The translations under genes were made by a program, and so were the position numbers. Positions 45,110 to 53,706 of a stretch of 64,000 nucleotides of DNA are shown piece after piece (position 1 is the first letter of the stretch; each line of letters starts with the position of its first letter). Origin of the DNA: Syntrophus sp034006265 (GTDB lineage Bacteria; Desulfobacterota; Syntrophia; Syntrophales; Syntrophaceae); assembly GCA_034006265.1 (NCBI GenBank), contig JAVETB010000006.1, forward strand, positions 1-64,000, read 5' to 3'. A model generated the notes under the pieces. That model was not told where the DNA came from and did no database searches. It saw only the letters and a list, made by a program, of their open reading frames with translations.

Positions 45110-46546
45110 ATGGAATTTGAAGCGGTCATCGGATTGGAAATTCATGTTGAACTCAATTGCGCGACGAAATTGTTCTGCGACTGCCCCAACCGCCCCGGCG
45201 ACGAACCCAACACCAACATCTGCCCTACCTGCCTGTGGCTTCCCGGCGCCGTTCCACGCCTGAGCCGTGAGGCCGTTGAAAAGGCGTCTCTTCTGTGCCT
45301 GGGGCTTGGGGCGGAACTTCAGCCCAGAAGCGCCTTTGACCAGAAGGTGTACTACTATCCGGATCTTCCCAAGGGCTACCAGCTCTCCCAGGCCCATCTT
45401 CCCCTTTCGCGCGGCGGAGCCATCACCACCACGGACGAAGATGGAAAACCCAGCAAACTTCGCATTCACCATATCCACATGGAGGAGGATGTCGCCAAGC
45501 TGGTCCATGAAATGGAAGGGCGATCTCCCATCAGCCTTGTGGATTTCAACCGTGCCGGTGCGCCCCTGGTGGAGATCGTTACGGAACCGGACTTTCATAC
45601 GCCCCATCAGGCGATGGAATTTCTCAAGGCGCTGCGCACCCGGGTCCGTTATGTCGGCTCCTCCGAGTGCAGCATGGAAAACGGCACGATGCGCGTCGAT
45701 GCGAACATTTCAATCCGCCCCCGGGGAACGGGCCAGATGAACACCAAGGTGGAAGTAAAAAATATGAATTCCATCCGCCACGTGGGCGATGCCATCGCCC
45801 ACGAGATCAGCCGCCAGAGTGCGGCCGTGCAGGCGGGAGAAGCGGTGATTCTCCACACCCGCCTCTGGGATCCGGAGAAGAAAGTCACCCTTGCAATGCG
45901 GGGGAAGTTTGAAGGCCCCTGTGTTCCGGATCCTATGGTACCGGCTATTGAACTGTCAGAGGAAGAGATCGAAAAGATGCGTTCGCGTCTTCCGGAAATG
46001 CCTGCCGAGAGGGCCGAGCGTTTTGTTGTGCAGTACGGCCTCACGGGTGAAGAGGCGACCTTCATGAGTTCGGATCCGGAGGTTTCAAACTACTTCGATG
46101 CGTTGATCGAACAAGGGATCGCGCCGCGCACGGCCATGCACTGGCTGACGACACAGCTGGCGCCCGCCGTCAGAGAGCGGCGTCAGGAGCTGGCCGGTAC
46201 GCCGGTGACGCCGGCCCGCTTCGCCGCGCTGCTCAACATGCTCTCCAGGGATGAAATCAACGCCAACGCCGCACGGGAGGTGCTTGTCCGCCTCTTCGAC
46301 AGCGACGAAGCACCGGAAAAAATCGTGGGGGCCCTTGGATTCCGGCAGGTATCCGATCCCAACGCCCTGGACGCCATGATTGACGGGGTGATGGAGGAGC
46401 AGGCGGAGGCTGTTGCCGATTTCCGGAGCGGACAGGGCAAAGCCATGGGATTTCTTATCGGCCGGGTGATGCAGGCCTCCGGCGGGAAGGCCAATCCGAA
46501 GATCATACGGGAATTACTTGCCAAAAAACTGGGTGCCGCCTTCTAG
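45110..46546 (+). CDS. gatB: GatB-type amidotransferase subunit with altered motif
   Basis: A 478-aa homologue of the tRNA-binding kinase subunit that phosphorylates the Asp or Glu side chain on tRNA. Well kept: FEAVIGLEIHVELN, a zinc-type FCDCPN...NICPTC, YYYPDLPKGYQLSQ, RIHHIHMEEDVAKLVH, LVDFNRAGAPLVEIVTEPD, VDANISIRP, and the YqeY-like tail (GQGKAMGFLIGRVMQASGGKANP). Altered: the near-invariant stretch usually written as DYRYFPEPD is here RGKFEGPCVPDPMVP, lacking DYRYF. GGGAGGT precedes the start. Its activity as a kinase is therefore uncertain. Confidence 0.88.
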   Translation: MEFEAVIGLEIHVELNCATKLFCDCPNRPGDEPNTNICPTCLWLPGAVPRLSREAVEKASLLCLGLGAELQPRSAFDQKVYYYPDLPKGYQLSQAHLPLSRGGAITTTDEDGKPSKLRIHHIHMEEDVAKLVHEMEGRSPISLVDFNRAGAPLVEIVTEPDFHTPHQAMEFLKALRTRVRYVGSSECSMENGTMRVDANISIRPRGTGQMNTKVEVKNMNSIRHVGDAIAHEISRQSAAVQAGEAVILHTRLWDPEKKVTLAMRGKFEGPCVPDPMVPAIELSEEEIEKMRSRLPEMPAERAERFVVQYGLTGEEATFMSSDPEVSNYFDALIEQGIAPRTAMHWLTTQLAPAVRERRQELAGTPVTPARFAALLNMLSRDEINANAAREVLVRLFDSDEAPEKIVGALGFRQVSDPNALDAMIDGVMEEQAEAVADFRSGQGKAMGFLIGRVMQASGGKANPKIIRELLAKKLGAAF

Positions 46547-46611
46547 GTGGCAGATCCCTTTGTGACGGACCCTTCAGCCGCGGCAGGATATTCCGGCAAA
46601 GGAGAAGATCC

Positions 46612-48060
46612 ATGAGAAATCACCTCGCGTTTTACGTGGCCGGTCGGTGGGTTGAGCCGAGTGGACGCCGCACCTTCGACATCGTCAACCCTGCAACCGA
46701 AGAGATTGCCGGTCGAATTCGTCTCGGGGAGAAAGAGGACGTCGATCTCGCCGTTCCTGAGGCCCGCAAGGCCTTTGTAAGCTATTCCCGAACTTTGCGG
46801 GAGGAGAGGCTGGCCCTGCTGGAGCGGATCGTTGACGGCATTCAGCAGCGTTATGACGAATTATGCGAGGCCGTCACCGAGGAGATGGGAGCGCTGAAAT
46901 GGGTCTCACGGCGGGCGCACGTTGCCGGGGCTCTTCGCCATGCCCGGATCGCCGTGGAGACGCTCAGGGCCTTTGAATTTGACAGGATGCGGGGCAGCAC
47001 CCTGGTGCGACTGACCCCGATCGGTGTCTGCGGCCTGATCACCCCGTGGAACTGGCCTGCTGTGACGGTTATGACAAAGGTGCTTCCGGCGCTTGCAACG
47101 GGTTGTGCCGTCATATTGAAGCCGTCTGAATATTCACCCTTCTCCGCTCAGGTTATCGCCGAGCTGCTGCACAATGCCGGGGTCCCTCCCGGGGTGTTCA
47201 ATATGATTTACGGCGATGGCCAAACAGTCGGTACGGCTCTCTCCAGTCATCCCGGCATTGATATGGTCTCCATCACCGGATCGACCCGGGCCGGCGTTGA
47301 CGTGGCGCGTAACGCGGCCGCCACGGTGAAGCGGGTGCATCAGGAACTCGGCGGCAAGAGCCCGAACATTCTCCTGCCGTCGGCGGATTATCCCGGCGCC
47401 GTGGAGCGCGGAGTGAGGGGGCTGATGTTCAATGCCGGCCAGACCTGCTCAGCCCCGTCTCGCATGATCGTACCGAATGGTCGCATGGAAGAGGTGAAAG
47501 AGGCCGCCAGGGAGGCGGTGGGGAACCTTCAGCCCGGCCTGCCGGACAGCAGGGCCTTCATGGGGCCTGTGGTCAGTAGGAATCAGTATGAGCGGATCCA
47601 GGCGTACATCGAGAAAGGCATTGCCGAAGGGGCGACCGTCGTGGTCGGTGGGCCTGGACGGGTCAAAGGTTTCGACAGGGGTTATTATGTGAAGCCGACG
47701 GTTTTTGCCGACACATCACCGGACATGACCATCGTGCGCGAGGAGATCTTCGGGCCGGTGCTGGTCATCCAGGGGTACGATTCGGTCGAGCAGGCCATTG
47801 AACTGGCCGGTGACACGGAGTACGGATTGGCTGCCTACATCCAGGGAGGGGATATGGATGAGCTGCGCGTCCTTGCCGACCGCATTCCAGCCGGACAGGT
47901 CACCCTCAACGGCTCGGGGTTGGAACTCATGGATCTGGCGGCACCCTTCGGCGGTTTCAAGCGGTCGGGAAACGGCCGCGAATGCGGTGACTTCGGTTTC
48001 GAGGCATTTCTTGAACCCAAGGCTGTGATCGGCTACAGCCCAGAAGATCTAAGCACCTAA
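46612..48060 (+). CDS. NAD(P)-dependent aldehyde dehydrogenase
   Basis: A 482-aa class 3/betaine-aldehyde-type dehydrogenase. Motifs: GLITPWNWPAVTVMTKVLPALATGCAVILKPSE, SITGSTRAG, general base Glu in ELGGKSPNI, nucleophile Cys in NAGQTCSAPSR, and EEIFGPVLVI. All catalytic positions are intact. Substrate cannot be told from sequence. GGAGAAGATCC precedes ATG 46612, 65 bases after gatB, so it may be in the same operon. That association is unexpected for a tRNA amidotransferase cluster. Confidence 0.93.
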   Translation: MRNHLAFYVAGRWVEPSGRRTFDIVNPATEEIAGRIRLGEKEDVDLAVPEARKAFVSYSRTLREERLALLERIVDGIQQRYDELCEAVTEEMGALKWVSRRAHVAGALRHARIAVETLRAFEFDRMRGSTLVRLTPIGVCGLITPWNWPAVTVMTKVLPALATGCAVILKPSEYSPFSAQVIAELLHNAGVPPGVFNMIYGDGQTVGTALSSHPGIDMVSITGSTRAGVDVARNAAATVKRVHQELGGKSPNILLPSADYPGAVERGVRGLMFNAGQTCSAPSRMIVPNGRMEEVKEAAREAVGNLQPGLPDSRAFMGPVVSRNQYERIQAYIEKGIAEGATVVVGGPGRVKGFDRGYYVKPTVFADTSPDMTIVREEIFGPVLVIQGYDSVEQAIELAGDTEYGLAAYIQGGDMDELRVLADRIPAGQVTLNGSGLELMDLAAPFGGFKRSGNGRECGDFGFEAFLEPKAVIGYSPEDLST

Positions 48061-48093
48061 AATGCTTAATTATATTTATTAAGAAGGATATTC

Positions 48094-48351
48094 ATGGCAA
48101 AAAGAACCGTAATCGGGATCCTCGTTACAAACCGCGTTGCGAACGCACAGCAGATTCAGAAAGTGCTCACCGAATATGGATGCAGCATCAAGACAAGACT
48201 CGGTCTCCATGAAGTGGACGAACAGCTGTGTTCAACCTCCGGACTGCTTCTTCTTGAACTTTTCGGGGACGAAGGCGTCTGTAATGATCTCGAAAGGAAT
48301 CTGAGGGCGGTCCCGGGACTGCAGGTCCAGAAGATGGTTTTTGAATCCTGA
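48094..48351 (+). CDS. TM1266-like small regulator (iron-only hydrogenase system)
   Basis: An 85-aa ferredoxin-fold protein resembling the TM1266 family, small ACT-like proteins found near [FeFe]-hydrogenase maturation genes: KRTVIGILVTNRVANAQQIQKVLTEYGCSIKTRLGLHE, then LLLLELFGD and VPGLQVQKMVF. Ligand and target are not known. AAGAAGGA precedes the ATG. It follows the aldehyde dehydrogenase by 33 bases, probably in one transcript. No hydrogenase genes are in this window. Confidence 0.75.
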   Translation: MAKRTVIGILVTNRVANAQQIQKVLTEYGCSIKTRLGLHEVDEQLCSTSGLLLLELFGDEGVCNDLERNLRAVPGLQVQKMVFES

Positions 48352-48359
48352 CGCCGGAT

Positions 48360-48398
48360 GGACACCGATCCACCGTGTCCCCCTCCCCGGGCGAGGGG
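48360..48398. terminator. Possible shared terminator between convergent genes
   Basis: Two small stems, GGACAC/GTGTCC (48360-48380) and CCCCTC/GAGGGG (48380-48398), lie between the TM1266-like gene and the convergent corA. Neither has a clear T run, so the call is weak. Confidence 0.3.
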
Positions 48399-48437
48399 AT
48401 GCCCTTTCCCCGATAGCCCTGCTACCTGTTCCGTCCC

Positions 48438-49505
48438 CTACCACCAGTTCCTTTTGCGGAAATACAGCAGCATCCCTGCCGCAGTGGCCAGCAGAAAAAC
48501 CCAGACCATGGCGTAGCCCCAGCGCCACTCCAACTCGGGCATATACTTGAAGTTCATCCCGTAAACCCCCACGATGAAGGTCAGAGGCATAAAGAGCGTC
48601 GCGATGACGGTCAGGACCTTCATAATTTCGTTCATCCGGTTGCTGATGCTGGACAGATAAATGTCGAGAATGCCGGACAGCATGTCCCGGAAGGTTTCCA
48701 GGGTGTCGATGATGTGGATGGTGTGATCATAAATGTCCCGGAAGTAAAGCATGGAGGACTTGCTGATGAGGGGAGATTCGGAGCGCTCCAGGCTGGTGAT
48801 CATTTCCCGCAGGGGCCAGAGGGATTTTCTCAGAAGGATCATTTCTTTCTTTAATTCCTGAAGGGTGTGGAGGAATCCAGCCGAAGGGCTTGTGACCAGT
48901 TCTTCCTCCAACTGTTCGATTCTCTCGCCCATATGTTCGAGGATGAGGAAGTAGTGATCCACCACGGCGTCTACGAGGGCGTGGGCCAGGTAATCTGCGG
49001 CGCTCTTTCTCAGCCGCCCTTTGACGTTACGGAGTCGTTCCCGGATCGCTTCAAAGGTGTCGGTTTCTTTTTCCTCGAAGGAAAGGACGAAATTGGAGCC
49101 GAACAGGATGCTGATCTGCTCCGACTGGAGTCGTTCCCTGCTGGAGCCGGCATTGTAAAACATCTTCAGCACAATAAAGAGGTAGTCCCCGTAATCTTCC
49201 GTTTTCGGCCGCTGGTCCGTATTCAGAAGGTCCTCCAGGGTGAGGGGATGGAGGCCGAAATGCAGGCCGAGTTCTTCCAGGACGGGGACTTCCGGCATGC
49301 CCTGAACATGGATCCAGGTTACGCCGGTTCTTCTGAGGAAGGTTGAACAACCGGCTATCTTGTGGATCTCCATTTCCTGAAGGGATTCTTCGTCATAATA
49401 GAGCAGTGATATTTTGAACGTGTCTGTGAGCTTTTCCCCGACCTGAACGAGAGCGCCCGGCGGCAGGCCGACTTTGGCCGAGCGGGATTTTTTAGTTCGA
49501 GCCAT
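48438..49505 (-). CDS. corA: Magnesium/cobalt transporter CorA
   Basis: A 355-aa inner-membrane Mg2+ channel. A large cytoplasmic alpha/beta domain with long helices precedes two C-terminal membrane spans. The first ends in VGVYGMNFKYMPELEW, with the GMN selectivity motif and the following acidic loop. The C-terminus is basic (YFRKRNWW), as expected. Its start overlaps the last 14 bases of the diadenylate cyclase gene upstream, so the two are cotranscribed and probably coupled in translation. Confidence 0.95.
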   Translation of the reverse strand: MARTKKSRSAKVGLPPGALVQVGEKLTDTFKISLLYYDEESLQEMEIHKIAGCSTFLRRTGVTWIHVQGMPEVPVLEELGLHFGLHPLTLEDLLNTDQRPKTEDYGDYLFIVLKMFYNAGSSRERLQSEQISILFGSNFVLSFEEKETDTFEAIRERLRNVKGRLRKSAADYLAHALVDAVVDHYFLILEHMGERIEQLEEELVTSPSAGFLHTLQELKKEMILLRKSLWPLREMITSLERSESPLISKSSMLYFRDIYDHTIHIIDTLETFRDMLSGILDIYLSSISNRMNEIMKVLTVIATLFMPLTFIVGVYGMNFKYMPELEWRWGYAMVWVFLLATAAGMLLYFRKRNWW

Positions 49506-50997
49506 GTTCCAAACCCGCTTGAGAAGATTCCCGGGAATGGGAGGAGGAATCCGAAACGTTCCTGGTCAGTTTTACTGTGACCGTCACTTTGGGTATTTTG
49601 CCGTCTTCCATGTGAACATCCGCCGGCAAGACAAGTTTGGCGTCGAAGATCTGCAAATCCGCCGTAGGCTGCAACGGGATCGGCTCCGTCTTGATTCGAA
49701 GCCGCTTGGACCGCAGCCTGTCGGGAAAGAGGATCCTGACGAAGGGGGGGGAGATCAGCGTCCGCTGGACCGTCCAGCCGGAAGGCGGTGAGTTGATGAC
49801 CGCATCGATGGGCACATCGGCCTCAACAACCCGTGATACCGTCAGCGCTATGTGCTCCGGTTTGATGCTGTTGACCGTCAGGCCGATTGGCAGGGTGACC
49901 ATGCTCCCGGTCAAGGGTATGTCGTGTCGGCCTGGATCGATTTTATCAAGATCAATTGAAACCCGAAGCTTGTTCGAGCTCAGGAGCCGGAACGACTGGG
50001 AAGATCCCGTCAGGGAAACCATGGCTTCGGTTGTGCGGGAGCCTTCCAGGATGCGGTCAGGTGCGAGATTGACATACTCGATAGGGACGGAATAATCCCT
50101 TCGGACCGAATCCCTTTGATAACCAAAGGAAAGCCAGAGAATAAAGGCAAGCGCGAAGGCAACAGCTTTTTCTTTGGGGTTCTTCTTCAGCCAGTCCAGG
50201 AAAGGGTGATGGGGACGGGCAGGTGCGTTTTGAGCGTAGAAATTTTCGAGAATGTTTCTCAGCTCCGCTGCATTGTCAACCCCGGTTAGCTTCTCTCTCC
50301 GTGCGACGGAAACGACGCCCCGTTCCTCCGAAACGACGACGCAAAGGGCATCGGAACGTTCAGACAGGCCGATGGCGGCCGTGTGTCGCAGTCCGTAGCG
50401 GCGCTTGGGGTGGATGTTGCTTGTCAGGGGGAGATGGCAGCCGAACTGTTCAACGCGATTGTCGCGGATCACAACCGCTCCGTCATGCCCCCTGGAATGA
50501 GGGTCAAAAATGCTGTCGAGAAGAGTTTCGCTGAGCAGGCCATCCAGGCGGACGCCCCCGGTGAGATGCCTGTCCAGGGGATCTTTCCCGGCGATGACGA
50601 TCAGGGCGCCGATGCGTTGCCGGGCGAGATTGTCTGCGGTATAGGCGATGACCTCCGCCGGTGATGTCGCATCGGCTGTTTCTCGAAGATTGATTTTAAA
50701 GCGCCCCCAGAGGGCAAGCCGTTCGAAGAAACGGCGCAGGTCTTCCTGGAAGATGACGACAAGAACGAACAGCAGGCTGGCAAAAAATCCCTGGAGAACG
50801 AGCGTGGTGAGGTAGAGCTGGAAAAGGCGGGCCATCATGTAGATGACTCCGAGGACGCCGATGCCGAAGAGGACGAATCGCGACGCCCGATCCTTGAACC
50901 AGACCAGCAACGCAGAGATCATGATGGCGATGATTGCGATATCAAGGACATCCTGAATCTGAACACTTTTAAGCATCGACCAGATGCGAGACAGCAT
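49492..50997 (-). CDS. cdaA: Diadenylate cyclase CdaA fused to a CdaR-like YbbR region
   Basis: A 501-aa membrane protein that should make cyclic di-AMP from ATP. Three N-terminal membrane helices (about 17-83) are followed by a DAC domain with Asp172-Gly-Ala (GHDGAVVIRDN) and RHT at 204-206 (YGLRHTAAIGLSER). A fourth membrane segment (about 277-293, EKAVAFALAFILWLSFGY) leads to a region of YbbR-type repeats (about 300-490, for example VPIEYVNLAPDRILEG). In Firmicutes CdaA and its regulator CdaR are separate proteins; here they are one chain. ATG 50997 follows GAGAAGG; an in-frame start at 51096 is unlikely. corA follows with overlap. Confidence 0.9.
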   Translation of the reverse strand: MLSRIWSMLKSVQIQDVLDIAIIAIMISALLVWFKDRASRFVLFGIGVLGVIYMMARLFQLYLTTLVLQGFFASLLFVLVVIFQEDLRRFFERLALWGRFKINLRETADATSPAEVIAYTADNLARQRIGALIVIAGKDPLDRHLTGGVRLDGLLSETLLDSIFDPHSRGHDGAVVIRDNRVEQFGCHLPLTSNIHPKRRYGLRHTAAIGLSERSDALCVVVSEERGVVSVARREKLTGVDNAAELRNILENFYAQNAPARPHHPFLDWLKKNPKEKAVAFALAFILWLSFGYQRDSVRRDYSVPIEYVNLAPDRILEGSRTTEAMVSLTGSSQSFRLLSSNKLRVSIDLDKIDPGRHDIPLTGSMVTLPIGLTVNSIKPEHIALTVSRVVEADVPIDAVINSPPSGWTVQRTLISPPFVRILFPDRLRSKRLRIKTEPIPLQPTADLQIFDAKLVLPADVHMEDGKIPKVTVTVKLTRNVSDSSSHSRESSQAGLEHGSN

Positions 50998-51175
50998 AAT
51001 AACCTTCTCTTCGTTCCGATAGTCCGGGAAACTTCCAGGTGCATTCTTTAAGGAGGTTTCTTTATATGAAAAGCTTCTGGATTGTGTCAAGAACATACTG
51101 AATTATCGAAAGAATTCTTCAGCAGACCTGCAGACATGGCTAACGACGAAATTTGGGGAACAGAGAAAATTGTCC

Positions 51176-51205
51176 TTGACAAAAGTTTTGCACTCCTGAT
51201 ACAAA
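51176..51205 (+). promoter_or_regulatory. Promoter of the trp operon
   Basis: TTGACA (51176-51181) and TACAAA (51200-51205) with an 18-base spacer, about 45 bases before the trp leader peptide. No dyad resembling a TrpR operator is seen, so attenuation is probably the main control. Confidence 0.6.
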
Positions 51206-51251
51206 ACAGTGACATTTAGGAATTGAGGGATTTTCGAAAGGGTTGAACAAG

Positions 51252-51329
51252 ATGAATTCGAACCGATGCGCTATGAACTGGTGGTGGCAGGTCTCAGAAC
51301 AGGGGGTTTGTCCGCCGGTAAGACGTTAA
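51252..51329 (+). CDS. trpL: trp leader peptide with three consecutive Trp codons
   Basis: A 25-codon frame with TGG-TGG-TGG at 51279-51287 (residues 10-12, in CAMNWWWQVSEQG). AAAGGG lies about 9 bases before ATG 51252 and the stop is TAA. It precedes an intrinsic terminator and trpE. Stalling at the Trp codons would cover AGGTCTC (51289-51295), which otherwise can pair with GAGACCT (51363-51369). Confidence 0.85.
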   Translation: MNSNRCAMNWWWQVSEQGVCPPVRR

Positions 51330-51342
51330 AATATAAAAACTG

Positions 51343-51435
51343 AAGCCGTGGAGACGCTCCCAGAGACCTTCGCGGCTTTTATGCTGTACGATACGTCAGG
51401 GAAAAAGGCCGTGAAGGATTTCACGGCCTTTTTTT
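51343..51435 (+). terminator. trp attenuator
   Basis: Arm 1 AAGCCGTGGAG (51343-51353) pairs with arm 2 CTTCGCGGCTT (51368-51378) over 11 positions with two wobbles. Arm 2 extended (CCTTCGCGGCTTTT, 51367-51380) can instead pair with arm 3 AAAAGGCCGTGAAGG (51403-51417), with one bulge. Arm 3 also forms the terminator with TTCACGGCCTTTTT (51420-51433) over a 4-base loop, followed by the T run to 51435. Confidence 0.85.
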
Positions 51436-51459
51436 ATTGTCCGGGAGAAAAAGCAAATC

Positions 51460-52956
51460 ATGTATGCACCGAATTATAAAACATTTGAAGAACTTGCAAA
51501 ACAGGGGAACCTGGTGCCGCTTTACAGGGAAATTCTGGCGGATGTGGAAACGCCCGTTTCCGTATTCATGAAGCTTCGGGATTCCTCTTATGCCTTTCTG
51601 CTGGAGAGCGTGGAGGGAGGCGAGAAGTGGGGTCGGTACACCTTTCTCGGAGCGGACCCCCGCCTGGTTTTCAGGATTTCAGGGGAAGAAGTGGTCATCG
51701 AGGAAAACGGGGAAACCTCCCGTCATGCCCATCAAGGCGATCCTCTCAGATTCCTCAAGGAGATTCTCCAACGCTATTCGCCGGTTTCCGTGGAGGGGCT
51801 GCCGCGGTTTTACGGAGGCGCCGTCGGATTTCTGGGATATGAAATGGTGAATTACTTCGAGCGGCTTCCCCGTGCCGGGGAGAATGATCTTCAGACGGAA
51901 GAGGCCGTATTCCTCGTGACGGACACGCTGATCCTCTTTGACCGCGTCCGCCATACGATCAAGGTGGTGGCCTGCGTTCATATTGATGGCGAACAGAGCC
52001 TTCAGTCGCTTTACCGGGAGGCCACCCGGAAAATCGATGCCATGGTGGAGCTGTTGCAGGAGCCGGCTTTACCGGCGGGGCCATCGATTCCGCCTGCTTC
52101 ATCCGCCGATTTCAGTTCAAACATGACGCCGGAAGCTTTCCGGGCCGGTGTTGAGCGGGCAAAGGAATACATCCGGGCCGGTGATATCATCCAGGTTGTT
52201 CTCTCTCAGCGGTTTTCCAGTGAAACCCATCCTGATCCGGTGGATCTGTACCGGGCTCTCCGTTTTACCAATCCCTCCCCCTATCTGTTTTTCCTGAAGC
52301 TGGGCGATACGGTTCTGATCGGATCATCCCCTGAGGTCATGGTCCGCCTGGAAGAGGGGATTGTTGAGCTCAAGCCCATCGCCGGAACCCGGCCAAGGGG
52401 GAAGACCGAACAGGAAGATCGGCGGCTGGCCGATGAACTGCTGGAAGATCCCAAAGAAAGGGCCGAACATGTCATGCTCGTGGATCTGGGGCGGAACGAC
52501 CTGGGGCGGATCGCCCGGACCGGAAGTGTTCAGATTACCCAATTGATGGTGATTGAACGATACTCGCACGTCATGCACATCGTATCTTCTCTCCAGGCTC
52601 AGCTGGAAGAGTGCCTAGATGCCTTTGACGTGCTGAAGGCCGTCTTCCCAGCCGGCACCCTGACCGGAGCTCCCAAGATCCGGGCCATGGAGATCATTGC
52701 GGAACTGGAGCCGGTCCGGAGGGGGCCCTATGGCGGAGCCGTAGGCTATTTCAGCTTTTCCGGAAACATGGATCTCTGCATCACCATCCGCACCATCCTG
52801 CTGAAGGAAGGAAGGATGCATATCCAGGCGGGTGCCGGCATTGTCGCCGATTCCGACCCCCGGACCGAATTTCAGGAGACGGTCAACAAGGCGGCCGGCA
52901 TGCGCCAGGCCGTGGAGCTGGTCCTGTCTGGATTTGAAATCCGCCAGAGCCCGTAG
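51460..52956 (+). CDS. trpE: Anthranilate synthase component I
   Basis: A 498-aa chorismate-binding enzyme that makes anthranilate with TrpG. The N-terminal regulatory domain contains SSYAFLLESVEGGEKWGRYTFLG, the LLES element of the Trp feedback site. The catalytic domain has SQRFSSETHPDPVDLYRALRFTNPSPY, IAGTRPRGKTEQED, DLGRNDLGRIARTGSV, VMHIVSSLQ, FPAGTLTGAPKIRAMEII and RGPYGGAVGYFSF. Length is normal. First structural gene of trpEGDCFBA, 25 bases after the attenuator. Confidence 0.97.
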   Translation: MYAPNYKTFEELAKQGNLVPLYREILADVETPVSVFMKLRDSSYAFLLESVEGGEKWGRYTFLGADPRLVFRISGEEVVIEENGETSRHAHQGDPLRFLKEILQRYSPVSVEGLPRFYGGAVGFLGYEMVNYFERLPRAGENDLQTEEAVFLVTDTLILFDRVRHTIKVVACVHIDGEQSLQSLYREATRKIDAMVELLQEPALPAGPSIPPASSADFSSNMTPEAFRAGVERAKEYIRAGDIIQVVLSQRFSSETHPDPVDLYRALRFTNPSPYLFFLKLGDTVLIGSSPEVMVRLEEGIVELKPIAGTRPRGKTEQEDRRLADELLEDPKERAEHVMLVDLGRNDLGRIARTGSVQITQLMVIERYSHVMHIVSSLQAQLEECLDAFDVLKAVFPAGTLTGAPKIRAMEIIAELEPVRRGPYGGAVGYFSFSGNMDLCITIRTILLKEGRMHIQAGAGIVADSDPRTEFQETVNKAAGMRQAVELVLSGFEIRQSP

Positions 52957-53011
52957 GACATCTCATAACATTTTAGATAAAAAACAAAAAAAGAGAAAAA
53001 GAGGTCATGCC

Positions 53012-53638
53012 ATGATTCTGATGATCGATAATTATGATTCCTTTACGTTTAATCTGGTTCAGTATCTGAGGCAGCTGGGAGAGGACGTGGAGGTCTATCG
53101 GAACGATAGGATTTCCCTGAAGAGCATTGAAAAAATGGAACCGGCGGCCATTTTCCTGTCGCCCGGGCCGGGCGCTCCGAAAGACGCGGGGATAACGGCG
53201 GATGTGATCCGGGCCTTTTATCGGGAGATCCCCATCATGGGGGTCTGCCTGGGCCACCAGTCGATTGGATACGCCTTCGGGGCCGAGGTGGTCCGGGCCG
53301 GCCGGATCATGCACGGCAAAACCTCGGAGATCTGCCATGACGGCCAGTCACTCTTCAAGGGGCTTCCAAACCCTTTTCCGGCGGGCCGTTATCATTCCCT
53401 GATCCTGGAAAGGGGGTCCCTGCCGGATTGTCTTCAAGTGACAGCGGAAACAGAAGGCGGCGAAATCATGGGTGTCCGGCATCGGGAGTTTCCCGTGGAG
53501 GGGATTCAGTTCCATCCGGAATCGATCCTTACCCCGAACGGCAAGCGCATTTTGAGAAATTTCCTGAAGCTCATCGCCTCCGGAAGGAAGGAGGTGCAGC
53601 GCTCTGGAGTCCTGCGGCCCTCAGCCCTCTGCGCCTGA
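53012..53638 (+). CDS. trpG: Anthranilate synthase component II (glutamine amidotransferase)
   Basis: A 208-aa class I glutamine amidotransferase that supplies ammonia to TrpE. MILMIDNYDSFTFNLVQYLRQLG, LSPGPGAPKDAG, the nucleophile Cys in MGVCLGHQSIGYAFGAEV, and the His-Glu pair in GIQFHPESILT are present. ATG 53012 is chosen because the frame is open far upstream only as an overlap with trpE in another frame. A purine-rich GAGAAAAAGAGG precedes it. The same protein could also serve folate synthesis (PabA), as in many bacteria. Confidence 0.96.
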   Translation: MILMIDNYDSFTFNLVQYLRQLGEDVEVYRNDRISLKSIEKMEPAAIFLSPGPGAPKDAGITADVIRAFYREIPIMGVCLGHQSIGYAFGAEVVRAGRIMHGKTSEICHDGQSLFKGLPNPFPAGRYHSLILERGSLPDCLQVTAETEGGEIMGVRHREFPVEGIQFHPESILTPNGKRILRNFLKLIASGRKEVQRSGVLRPSALCA

Positions 53639-53706
53639 GGGACTTGGGGCGGATGCCGGAAGAAGAACATAAAGATCAAATACCTTAAAAGGGGAGGAGT
53701 TTTTCT

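Noticed and set aside
41776..48351. Horizontal transfer of the gat cluster
   Set aside because: No mobile genes, repeats or sharp composition change can be shown by eye; composition would need to be calculated.
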